Source: Flavobacterium sp. UBA807 (lineage in GTDB: Bacteria > Bacteroidota > Bacteroidia > Flavobacteriales > Flavobacteriaceae). From it: DNA of 15,430 nt. Positions 1-6,657 of the stretch are shown piece after piece. The position numbers and the translations under genes are program-made. Location: assembly GCA_002296885.1 (NCBI GenBank), contig DBIH01000147.1:1-15430 (forward strand). The letters run 5' to 3'. Numbering within the stretch: position 1 is the stretch's first letter; each line of letters begins with the position of its first letter. The notes below the pieces were generated by a model, which was not told the DNA's origin, did no database searches, and saw only the letters and a list, made by a program, of their open reading frames with translations.

Positions 1-1
1 C

Positions 2-73
2 AGTACTTTACAAACTAATGACCGTATATCTCAATCCTTTTTTATATTGTCAGGCGATATCAAAGAGAATTAG
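2..73 (+). CDS. Possible 3' end of an upstream gene (partial, frame uncertain)
   Basis: A frame open from the window edge reads 23 codons and stops with TAG at 71-73, 17 bases before the aminotransferase start. Its last residues read GDIKEN. A second frame is also open from the edge and stops with TAA at 75-77, ending KRIS. Either could be the tail of the preceding gene of this cluster, and the short distance to the next start would fit an operon. The fragment is too short to assign a family, and it may be non-coding, since random AT-rich DNA can stay open for this length. Confidence 0.3.
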   Translation, partial: STLQTNDRISQSFFILSGDIKEN

Positions 74-90
74 TTAATTAATATTCAAAG

Positions 91-1161
91 ATGATAAATG
101 TTACCAAAACTTTTTTCCCGCCAATTGAGGAGTACCAAAAGCAATTAGAGCGCGTTTGGAAAAATCAATGGCTGACTAACAGAGGAGAACTATTGTTAGA
201 GCTCGAGGAAAAGGTTAAAAAATATCTTTCGGTTTCCAATGTCATCATCATGACAAATGGAACGATTCCAATTCAGATTGCACTAAAAATTTTAGGAAAC
301 GAAGGCGAAATCATAACAACACCTTTTAGCTATGTTGCCACAACATCATCGATTATCTGGGAACATTGCAAACCCGTTTTTGTTGATATTCATCCCGAAT
401 ATTTAACAATTGATGAAACTAAAATCGAAACTGCAATTACCCCAAAAACGACAGCTATTCTGGCGACACATGTTTTTGGAAATCCATGTCATGTAGAAGT
501 GATTGAAGCAATTGCTAAAAAACATAACCTAAAAGTCATTTATGACGCAGCACACTGTTTTGGAGTAACTCATAACGGAAAATCAATTTTTGATTATGGT
601 GATGTAAGTACTTGTAGTTTTCACGCAACCAAACTTTTCCACACAGGTGAAGGCGGAGCGCTTTTTTGCAATGATGCCGATTTACATCACAAGATGTATT
701 TCAGCCATAATTTTGGGCACAATGGTCCCTTGGCTTTTCATGGTTTGGGAATCAATGGGAAAACTTCAGAGCTTCAAGCAGCAATGGGGCTGGCAGTTTT
801 GCCTTATATGAGCGAAATTATAAGCAGCAGAAAACAAACCGTAGAATTTTACAATGCACATCTGAACCAAACATTGCAACGTTTGAAAATCAGGGAAAAT
901 ACAAACTGGAATTACAGCTATTATCCAATTTTATTAGAATCAGAAACACAATTACTCAAAGTTCAGAAAGCATTGAATGATGCCGAAATTTTTCCAAGAC
1001 GCTATTTCTATCCGTCTTTAAATACCATCGATTATGTAAAAGGTGTAAACATGCCAGTTTCTGAGGATGTGGCTTCAAGAGTAATGTGTCTGCCACTTTA
1101 TGTTGGTCTTAAAGAAGAAGAATTAAAACAAATCACCACGATAATCAATCAGAATCTGTAG
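91..1161 (+). CDS. DegT/DnrJ/EryC1/StrS-family sugar aminotransferase
   Basis: This is a PLP-dependent (fold type I) aminotransferase that transfers an amino group, normally from glutamate, to a keto sugar nucleotide in the cytoplasm, giving an amino-deoxy sugar for the polysaccharide. At 356 aa it has near-usual family length. Visible motifs are the N-terminal WLTNRG segment (27-32), the TNGT cofactor-phosphate region (55-58), YDAAH at 151-155 with the Asp that contacts the pyridine ring, and FHATK at 178-181 with the presumed Schiff-base Lys181. These are followed by the glycine-rich HTGEGGALF stretch and a C-terminal RRYFYP motif typical of sugar aminotransferases. VioA-, FdtB- and QdtB-like enzymes share these features, so the exact sugar and ring position (3- or 4-amino) cannot be fixed from sequence alone. 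The next gene starts 9 bases downstream, which implies co-transcription. No Shine-Dalgarno sequence is seen; an A-rich segment precedes the ATG. Confidence 0.93.
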   Translation: MINVTKTFFPPIEEYQKQLERVWKNQWLTNRGELLLELEEKVKKYLSVSNVIIMTNGTIPIQIALKILGNEGEIITTPFSYVATTSSIIWEHCKPVFVDIHPEYLTIDETKIETAITPKTTAILATHVFGNPCHVEVIEAIAKKHNLKVIYDAAHCFGVTHNGKSIFDYGDVSTCSFHATKLFHTGEGGALFCNDADLHHKMYFSHNFGHNGPLAFHGLGINGKTSELQAAMGLAVLPYMSEIISSRKQTVEFYNAHLNQTLQRLKIRENTNWNYSYYPILLESETQLLKVQKALNDAEIFPRRYFYPSLNTIDYVKGVNMPVSEDVASRVMCLPLYVGLKEEELKQITTIINQNL

Positions 1162-1170
1162 TCTATTCAG

Positions 1171-2184
1171 ATGAAAAAACTCAGTATCATAATTCCGGCC
1201 TACAAAGTCGACGATTATATTGAAAAATGTATCCGCAGCTTGTCGAATCAGGATTTGCCAAAGGATGAATACGAAATCATTGTTACCAATGATGGTTCGC
1301 CTGACCGTTGCCGGGAAATTGTCGAAGGATTACAGTTGGAATTTTCAAATCTGATATTAATCAATCAGGAAAACCAAGGTGTTTCAATGGCCCGTAATAA
1401 TGCTATTGCTATTGCTAAAGGAGAATATATCCTGCCAATTGACCCTGATGATTATGTGGTTCCGAATGTGCTGAAATCTGTTTATGAGAATGCTAAATCC
1501 AGAAATTTAGACGTCCTGTATTTGGCCTATGAGATTTTTGATAAGCAGGGAAAGTCTGTTTGGGAAACCGATTATGCATCTAAAGACAATATAGTTTTTG
1601 ACGGTGTTGATGGTTATTTTGCACCGCGAAGCCTTGAAATGAAGGACCCTGACAGAAGCTGGGCTGTGCTTTACCGACTGGAAATGCTGAATCAACACGG
1701 AATCAATTATCCTAAGAATGTTCCCTTTTTGGAAGACGGATTGTTTCTTGGAAAAGTGTTTGCAGTTGCTGAACGGGTTGGATTTTCATCAGCAAAATTC
1801 TATCAGAGAACCATCAGGATGGGTTCGGCAACCAATTCGAGATTATTGTTTTCCAAAAAAGCGATTGATGGTTTTTTGTTGGCAGTAAATGATTTGATGC
1901 ATTTCGCCCAAACAATACCAAACAATAGTAAAAAGAGAGGGTTAATAAATCATGTCACCGCTAAATTTGTTTTTTTGCCATTGACATCATGCCTTAAGAC
2001 AAACAACTTCAGAGTTTTTATTGAGATAATAAAATCATTAAAAAATATGGGCTTAAAAAAAATTGACCTGCAAGGCTGCAACGGGACTTATCTGAAATAT
2101 GGCAGGGCGTACAACAAATCGATTGTAAACTTTATGCTTGTATATTATAACCGTCTTTTTAAAATGAAATACAGCCGAAACTAA
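1171..2184 (+). CDS. Family 2 glycosyltransferase (GT-A fold)
   Basis: This enzyme probably transfers a sugar from a nucleotide donor to the growing lipid-linked repeat unit at the cytoplasmic face of the inner membrane. The N-terminus has the classic GT2 start LSIIIPAYKVDDYIEKC (residues 4-20). It is followed by the nucleotide-binding NDGSPD (40-45), ENQGVSMARN (67-76), and DPDDY at 91-95, which supplies the metal-binding DxD-type motif. The C-terminal third has no clear transmembrane segment but is basic and hydrophobic, consistent with peripheral membrane contact. The length of 337 aa is normal for polysaccharide-cluster GT2 enzymes. It follows the aminotransferase by 9 bases and is followed by a 154-base gap, so it may end a transcription segment. 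Donor and linkage cannot be predicted. Confidence 0.93.
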   Translation: MKKLSIIIPAYKVDDYIEKCIRSLSNQDLPKDEYEIIVTNDGSPDRCREIVEGLQLEFSNLILINQENQGVSMARNNAIAIAKGEYILPIDPDDYVVPNVLKSVYENAKSRNLDVLYLAYEIFDKQGKSVWETDYASKDNIVFDGVDGYFAPRSLEMKDPDRSWAVLYRLEMLNQHGINYPKNVPFLEDGLFLGKVFAVAERVGFSSAKFYQRTIRMGSATNSRLLFSKKAIDGFLLAVNDLMHFAQTIPNNSKKRGLINHVTAKFVFLPLTSCLKTNNFRVFIEIIKSLKNMGLKKIDLQGCNGTYLKYGRAYNKSIVNFMLVYYNRLFKMKYSRN

Positions 2185-2219
2185 ATAATTGTTTTCGAAA
2201 ATTAACAATAAATGATAAA

Positions 2220-2297
2220 TTAAAAGTTGAAATCTTTTGCCCAATTAAACGTGTCGATATTCCAATCAATGCGGCTTCCGATTTCAAATAGACCTTT
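2220..2297 (-). other. Possible coding remnant in the gap between GT2 and MBOAT genes
   Basis: The gap 2185-2338 holds a short stretch less AT-biased than its flanks. On the minus strand it reads 25 codons with protein-like composition, including SRIDWNIDTFNWAKDF with two Trp codons, then stops with TAA. It has no start codon and is bounded upstream by another stop. The plus strand is also open from 2163 to 2291 without an ATG. It could be a leftover of a gene lost when the MBOAT cassette was inserted or exchanged, or chance. I do not recognise a family. Confidence 0.2.
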
Positions 2298-2338
2298 TTA
2301 ATCAAAAAATATTTTAAATAAGGTGAATTAAAAATAAC

Positions 2339-3778
2339 ATGACTTTTACTTCAATAACTTTTTTTTCTTTTTTTCTTGTCTTCTTTTTTCTTTATTGGTT
2401 TTTATTCAATAAAAAAAATGTAAGCCAAAATCTGCTGTTGCTTCTTGGAAGTTACTTTTTTTATGGCTGGTGGGATTGGCGGTTCCTATTTTTATTAATA
2501 GGAGTTTCGGCATTAAACTTTTATCTTGGAATTAAAATCAGTAAAAGCTCTTCGGACAAATGGAGTAGAATTTACCTTAATATTGGCTTGTTTCAGGGCA
2601 TTGGTGGTTTGGTTTATTTTAAATACTTTAATTTTTTCATCACTTCCTTTAAGCAGTCTTTTGCTGCATTTGGAATGAATTTAGACATTCATACGCTCAA
2701 TATTATACTTCCGTTAGGAATTAGTTTTTTTACTTTTAGGACTATTAGTTATTTAGTGGATGTTGAAAATGGCAAAACAGAAGCCTGTACTGATGCATTA
2801 ACTTTTTTCAATTATGTTTCCTTTTTTCCGTCACTATTATCTGGGCCAATCGATAAGGCAAGGGATTTCATTCCGCAGCTTGAAAAGAAAAGAGTCTTTA
2901 AATACGAAACTGGTGTCGATGGATTAAAACAAATTTTATGGGGATTATTTAAAAAACTTGTAATAGCAGATAATTGCGGTAGAATAGTAAATCAGGTTTT
3001 TGCAAATTTTGAGTTGATGCCGTCAAGTTCCTTATGGTTAGGAATGTTTTTATATGGGGTACAGCTTTATACTGATTTTTCGGGATATTCTGATATGGCA
3101 ATTGGTATTTCGAGATTGTTAGGTTTTGATATTTATAAAAATTTTGATTTCCCATTTTTTGCTCAAAGTATTCCTGAGTACTGGAGAAAATGGCATATAT
3201 CATTAACCTCATGGCTCACCGAATATGTTTTTACACCTTTAAGTTTTCAATTTAGGAAATATGGGAAATTGGGTGTGATATTGGCAATAATTATAAACTT
3301 TGTGATTTGCGGTATCTGGCACGGAGCCAATTGGACGTATGTTTTATATGGTTTTGTCCACGGATTATTTTTCATACCGGCTATCCTGAATGATACATTT
3401 AACAAAAACAGGAAAACAGATTTAAATAGAAACTTTCCAACTTTAACAGAGCTCTTCAACATACTTACCACATTTATTCCGGTTTTGTTTACGTTTATAC
3501 TTTTCAAATCGGAATCCGTTAGTCAGGCTTTTAAATACTATGCAAAAATGTTTTCCGGAAACTTTTTATCAGCGCCTGTAACAGTGCCGATCTATGTTTA
3601 TGGATTGATTCTTTATTTCTTTTTGATAGAATACAAAGGAAGAGGTCAGGATTATGCTATTAAAAATACATTTGCCAAATTCCCAATTGTATTTCGATTG
3701 TTGTTTTACTTCTTTTTGATAACAACCATTTTCCTTTTTTCAGCAAGCGAGCAACAGTTTATTTATTTTCAGTTTTAA
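2339..3778 (+). CDS. MBOAT-family membrane O-acyltransferase with C-terminal FIYFQF tail (AlgI/DltB-like)
   Basis: This is a polytopic inner-membrane protein that moves an acyl group from a cytoplasmic thioester donor across the membrane for attachment to an envelope glycan. Hydrophobic segments run through almost the whole 479 aa, a normal AlgI-like length. Family motifs seen are SYFFYGWWDWRFL (38-50), LPLGISFFTF (124-133), YTDFSGYSDMAIG (244-256), the signature PEYWRKWHISLTSWL (279-293), and the two conserved histidine sites GIWHGANW (325-332, His328) and FVHG (339-342, His341). The extreme C-terminus is F474-I-Y-F-Q-F479. It matches the tyrosine-containing hexapeptide known as the acyl shuttle in DltX and, in other systems, fused to the MBOAT itself. 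The next gene (SGNH) starts 1 base after the stop, and adenylation and carrier-protein genes follow, so an ACP-bound donor is more likely than acetyl-CoA. The substrate is unknown. Confidence 0.95.
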   Translation: MTFTSITFFSFFLVFFFLYWFLFNKKNVSQNLLLLLGSYFFYGWWDWRFLFLLIGVSALNFYLGIKISKSSSDKWSRIYLNIGLFQGIGGLVYFKYFNFFITSFKQSFAAFGMNLDIHTLNIILPLGISFFTFRTISYLVDVENGKTEACTDALTFFNYVSFFPSLLSGPIDKARDFIPQLEKKRVFKYETGVDGLKQILWGLFKKLVIADNCGRIVNQVFANFELMPSSSLWLGMFLYGVQLYTDFSGYSDMAIGISRLLGFDIYKNFDFPFFAQSIPEYWRKWHISLTSWLTEYVFTPLSFQFRKYGKLGVILAIIINFVICGIWHGANWTYVLYGFVHGLFFIPAILNDTFNKNRKTDLNRNFPTLTELFNILTTFIPVLFTFILFKSESVSQAFKYYAKMFSGNFLSAPVTVPIYVYGLILYFFLIEYKGRGQDYAIKNTFAKFPIVFRLLFYFFLITTIFLFSASEQQFIYFQF

Positions 3779-3779
3779 T

Positions 3780-4727
3780 ATGAAGAAGTTTTTAATATAT
3801 CTTGCCGCTTTCTCGGTGTTATTTTTAATCTATGACAGGCTTTTTCTTTTTTTTATATATGCGTCTCCTTCAAAAGAATCAGATAAGCGACTGGAGTTGG
3901 TCTTAAACGGAAAGATAAATAAAGATATTATTGTAATGGGATCCTCATCGGGTGCCAGAGATATTATAGCCTCTCAGCTTGAAAAGGAAACTAAACAAAC
4001 TGTCTATAATTTGTCTTACCCAGGCTCTAATATTGAATTCCATGAATTTTTGTTGAGATCGTTGCTTACTTTTAACTCAACTCCAAAAATGGTAATTCTT
4101 ACTTTGGATGGACCCAATGAGGTTTTACCCGATTCTATGTTAACATTCCGATTGGACCGGTTGTATCCGCTAATAAAATATGATTATATCAATAAGGAAT
4201 TAATAGATAGAAATGAAAAAAATGCAATCCTTTCAAAACTATTTGTTTTGCATAAGATGACTAAAGCTAATTTTGATTTAAGACAAAAAAAATTCACAGC
4301 ATTAGATACTGTTTTTTCTGATGGTTCAATGCCTATAAGTTTTCAGAAGGAAAATGTAAATTGGAATGAGAAACTTGAGGATACCATTTATCAGTTGCAA
4401 AAAGAGTCTAAGGTGAAAATAAAATGCCTGCAAAAAATTGTTACTGTTTGTAAACAGCATAACATAAAACTCCTTTTAGTTTTTCCACCAAATTTTAGAG
4501 AAATCACTCCAATGTTTGAAAAAAGAATGCTTCAGATAGCAGGTAAAAATTCATGGTTTTATGAATATGATGCTTCCAACAAAATATACACAAACAAGGA
4601 TTATTACTTTGATTTAAACCATTTAAAAAGAAACGGAGCAGTTATATTCACTCATGAAATAGCTGACTACTTATCTAAACAAAATAGTTTGCAAACTTCT
4701 AATTTGCAGGCAGGCAAAAGCAATTAA
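3780..4727 (+). CDS. Membrane-anchored SGNH/GDSL-type acyltransferase (DltD/AlgJ-like partner)
   Basis: The product has an N-terminal hydrophobic anchor (about residues 4-28) followed by an extracytoplasmic domain. The presumed catalytic serine lies in IVMGSSSGARD (51-61), matching the block I GSS of DltD-like and SGNH proteins. The C-terminal YFDLNHL (276-282) supplies the Asp278-x-x-His281 dyad. At 315 aa it is shorter than typical DltD but comparable to compact SGNH partners of MBOAT proteins. In paired systems this protein receives the acyl group on its serine from the MBOAT side and delivers it to the polymer outside the membrane. It starts 1 base after the MBOAT stop, which argues for a functional pair. 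Overall similarity to known families is low by eye, so the exact family (DltD, AlgJ/AlgX or other) is open. A reverse-acting esterase is possible but less likely in this context. Confidence 0.8.
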   Translation: MKKFLIYLAAFSVLFLIYDRLFLFFIYASPSKESDKRLELVLNGKINKDIIVMGSSSGARDIIASQLEKETKQTVYNLSYPGSNIEFHEFLLRSLLTFNSTPKMVILTLDGPNEVLPDSMLTFRLDRLYPLIKYDYINKELIDRNEKNAILSKLFVLHKMTKANFDLRQKKFTALDTVFSDGSMPISFQKENVNWNEKLEDTIYQLQKESKVKIKCLQKIVTVCKQHNIKLLLVFPPNFREITPMFEKRMLQIAGKNSWFYEYDASNKIYTNKDYYFDLNHLKRNGAVIFTHEIADYLSKQNSLQTSNLQAGKSN

Positions 4728-4739
4728 TAACTATGAAAA

Positions 4740-4767
4740 TTGTAATTGTTTTTTTATGTTAAATTTG
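4740..4767 (+). promoter_or_regulatory. Candidate Bacteroidota-type promoter before the adenylation gene
   Basis: TAAATTTG at 4760-4767 is an exact match to the Bacteroidota -7 consensus TAnnTTTG. TTG at 4740-4742 lies 17 bases upstream and could be the -33 element, within the spacing reported for Flavobacterium promoters. Transcription would begin near 4773 and leave a leader of roughly 57 bases before the ATG at 4831. This gap (4728-4830) is one of only two sizeable gaps in the central part of the cluster. Such short motifs occur by chance in AT-rich DNA, so this is a candidate only. Confidence 0.45.
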
Positions 4768-4830
4768 TCGGTATTTTATCAAATTAATTGAAGCTTCTAT
4801 GCTTTTATTTAGATTAAAACCTTTTATTGA

Positions 4831-6318
4831 ATGAAATTTTTAGAAAAATTACATAGTGCTATTCTTGAAAATAAGGAAAGAAATGCTTTCCTGTTTGATG
4901 AAGTTTTCTATACCTATTCAGATCTTGCAGAATGCATTTCCCGAATTAGGAAATCCATTCAAAAGGAGGTTCCGGAAGAAGAAAAAATTATCGGACTTAT
5001 CGCATTGGATGACTTAGAAACCTATGCTGCCATTATTGCACTGTGGTTTGAAGGAAAAGCTTATGTCCCGCTTAGCCCCAAAAACCCTGCAGATCGCAAC
5101 AGAAATGTGATATCCCTTGCAGGAATCAAAACAGTTTTGGATTCCTCAGATGAACCAATATTTCCGGAATGCAATGTCATTCAAACAAAAAAGTTGCCGG
5201 ATTCAGACATCGATTCAGCACCCAAAAACGTTGATGGAAATGAATTAGTCTATATTTTATTTACTTCAGGAACAACGGGGCAACCTAAAGGCGTGCCTAT
5301 CTCAAGAGCAAACCTTGATAGTTTTATTGATGCTTTTCTGCAGGTTGGATTTAAAATAAATGAACAGGATAAATGTTTGCAAAGTTTTGATTTGACTTTT
5401 GATGTTTCTGTGCAGTCATTTTTAGTGCCATTACTTCATGGAGCGTGCGTTTTTACTGTTCCAATCAATCAAATTAAGTATAGTTATGTTTATGGTTTGT
5501 TAGTAGATCATGAATTGACTTTTGGAGTATTTGCACCAAGTATGATTCGTCATTTGCGTCCCTATTTTGATGAAATCAATTTGCCAAAATTGCGATATTG
5601 TATATTGACAGCAGAAGCATCTCCTGTTGATTTAGTGAACGAATGGATGGCTTGTATTCCCAATTCAGAGGTTTTTAATTTTTATGGGCCAACGGAAGCA
5701 ACCATATATTGCACCTATTACCGGGTTGAAAGGACAAAACCTATCAAAGAAGCTAATGGAATGCTTTGTATCGGCAGACCTTTTAATGGTATCACATCTT
5801 TAATTTTAAATGAAAATCTGCAAAAAGTCAATCAGGGTACGAAAGGAGAAATGTATATTTCCGGAGCGCAACTGACTAGTGGTTATTGGAAGAATCAGGA
5901 ACGAAATAAAGAATCATTCATATCCTTACCCCATAATGGGAAAAATGAGATATTTTATAAAACAGGGGATTTATGTGTGGAAGATATAGATGGAAATTTA
6001 CTGTATTATGGAAGACTGGATTATCAGGTAAAAATACAAGGCTTCAGAATTGAGTTGGGTGAGATAGAATTTCATTCCAGAGCTTCAATCGGAGGTAAAA
6101 ATGCCATAGCTTTTGTTTATGATGGTAATGGCGGTAACCCTGAAATTGCATTGTGTTTTGAAACGGCTACTTTCGATAGGGAAGCAATTTTAAACTACTT
6201 AAAATCAAAATTACCACCCTATATGATTCCTTCAAAATTGTTTAATCTTGCAGAATTTCCATTGAATTCCAGTGGGAAAATCGACAAAAATTCTATAAAA
6301 CATCTTTTAGGATTATAG
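4831..6318 (+). CDS. Stand-alone amino-acid adenylation enzyme (DltA/NRPS A-domain-like)
   Basis: This enzyme is predicted to activate a carboxylic acid, probably an amino acid, with ATP to an acyl-adenylate and load it on the carrier protein encoded next. At 495 aa it equals a single DltA-type protein with no condensation or thiolation domain. Core motifs in order: A3 LFTSGTTGQPKG (143-154), A4 FDVSV (190-194), A5 NFYGPTEAT (283-291), A6 GEMYISGAQLTSGYW (339-353), A7 YKTGD (376-380), A8 GRLDYQVKIQGFRIELGE (394-411) and A10 NSSGKIDK with Lys483. Asp191 matches the residue that holds the alpha-amino group in amino-acid-activating A domains. By eye the other pocket positions next to A4 and A5 are Val192, Gln195, Phe284, Ile292 and Tyr293, unlike D-alanine-specific DltA, so D-Ala should not be assumed. 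An acid other than an amino acid remains possible. It lies 103 bases after the SGNH gene, behind a candidate promoter. Confidence 0.9.
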   Translation: MKFLEKLHSAILENKERNAFLFDEVFYTYSDLAECISRIRKSIQKEVPEEEKIIGLIALDDLETYAAIIALWFEGKAYVPLSPKNPADRNRNVISLAGIKTVLDSSDEPIFPECNVIQTKKLPDSDIDSAPKNVDGNELVYILFTSGTTGQPKGVPISRANLDSFIDAFLQVGFKINEQDKCLQSFDLTFDVSVQSFLVPLLHGACVFTVPINQIKYSYVYGLLVDHELTFGVFAPSMIRHLRPYFDEINLPKLRYCILTAEASPVDLVNEWMACIPNSEVFNFYGPTEATIYCTYYRVERTKPIKEANGMLCIGRPFNGITSLILNENLQKVNQGTKGEMYISGAQLTSGYWKNQERNKESFISLPHNGKNEIFYKTGDLCVEDIDGNLLYYGRLDYQVKIQGFRIELGEIEFHSRASIGGKNAIAFVYDGNGGNPEIALCFETATFDREAILNYLKSKLPPYMIPSKLFNLAEFPLNSSGKIDKNSIKHLLGL

Positions 6319-6368
6319 TATTAGATATAAATCGCAAAAAATAATCAAAATGTTATTACAAAGACAAA

Positions 6369-6605
6369 ATGGATAGAGATGAAATAAAAGAAAAGGTGTA
6401 TTTGATATTAAAATCAGTACTTAAACACGAAAATTTTGTTCTTTCAGATCAGACAACTGCTGCTGATGTAGATGGTTGGGACTCACTAACGCATATGATG
6501 ATAATTTCAGAAGTGGAAAAAACGTTCAATATCACCTTCAAATTAAAAGAACTTTACAAAATGAAGAATATAGGGGATATGATAGATTTGATTATTTCAA
6601 AATAG
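6369..6605 (+). CDS. Acyl/peptidyl carrier protein (DltC-like)
   Basis: A 78-aa acidic carrier protein of usual length. The motif VDGWDSLTHM (34-43) contains Ser39, the expected 4'-phosphopantetheine attachment site, in the typical D-S-L context at the start of helix II. The remainder fits a four-helix carrier fold, with EVEKTFNITF and KNIGDMIDLI matching the helix II-III end and helix IV. The GWDSL form is common to carrier proteins that work with stand-alone adenylation enzymes rather than to the fatty-acid AcpP (usually GADSLD). It sits 50 bases after the adenylation gene, and together they should make an aminoacyl- or acyl-thioester donor for the MBOAT protein. A phosphopantetheinyl transferase must come from elsewhere in the genome. 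An upstream ATG at 6350 is in another frame, so 6369 is the start. Confidence 0.92.
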   Translation: MDRDEIKEKVYLILKSVLKHENFVLSDQTTAADVDGWDSLTHMMIISEVEKTFNITFKLKELYKMKNIGDMIDLIISK

Positions 6606-6657
6606 CAGAATAAAATATTGAGTATCCTCATTTAAAGTAAAAACTCTTAATTTAAGA

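Noticed and set aside
2192..2201. Palindrome TTTTCGAAAA after the GT2 stop, considered as a terminator or operator
   Set aside because: Self-complementary without a loop and not followed by a T-run; too short and AT-rich to call.
4733..4762. Tiny ORF MKIVIVFLC before the adenylation gene, considered as a DltX-like microprotein or leader peptide
   Set aside because: Nine residues are too few for a membrane segment and it lacks the C-terminal aromatic hexapeptide; its stop codon overlaps the candidate promoter element. The MBOAT tail already carries the shuttle-like motif.
4831..6605. Adenylation enzyme plus carrier protein as part of an NRPS or siderophore pathway
   Set aside because: No condensation, thioesterase or transporter genes accompany them, both are stand-alone, and they sit between MBOAT/SGNH and polysaccharide genes, which matches a Dlt-type role better.
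6645..6657. Inverted repeat TCTTAA-T-TTAAGA directly before the GT4-like start codon, considered as an operator or hairpin
   Set aside because: Only 6-base arms, all but one pair A/T, with a one-base centre; such repeats are expected by chance in AT-rich intergenic DNA.
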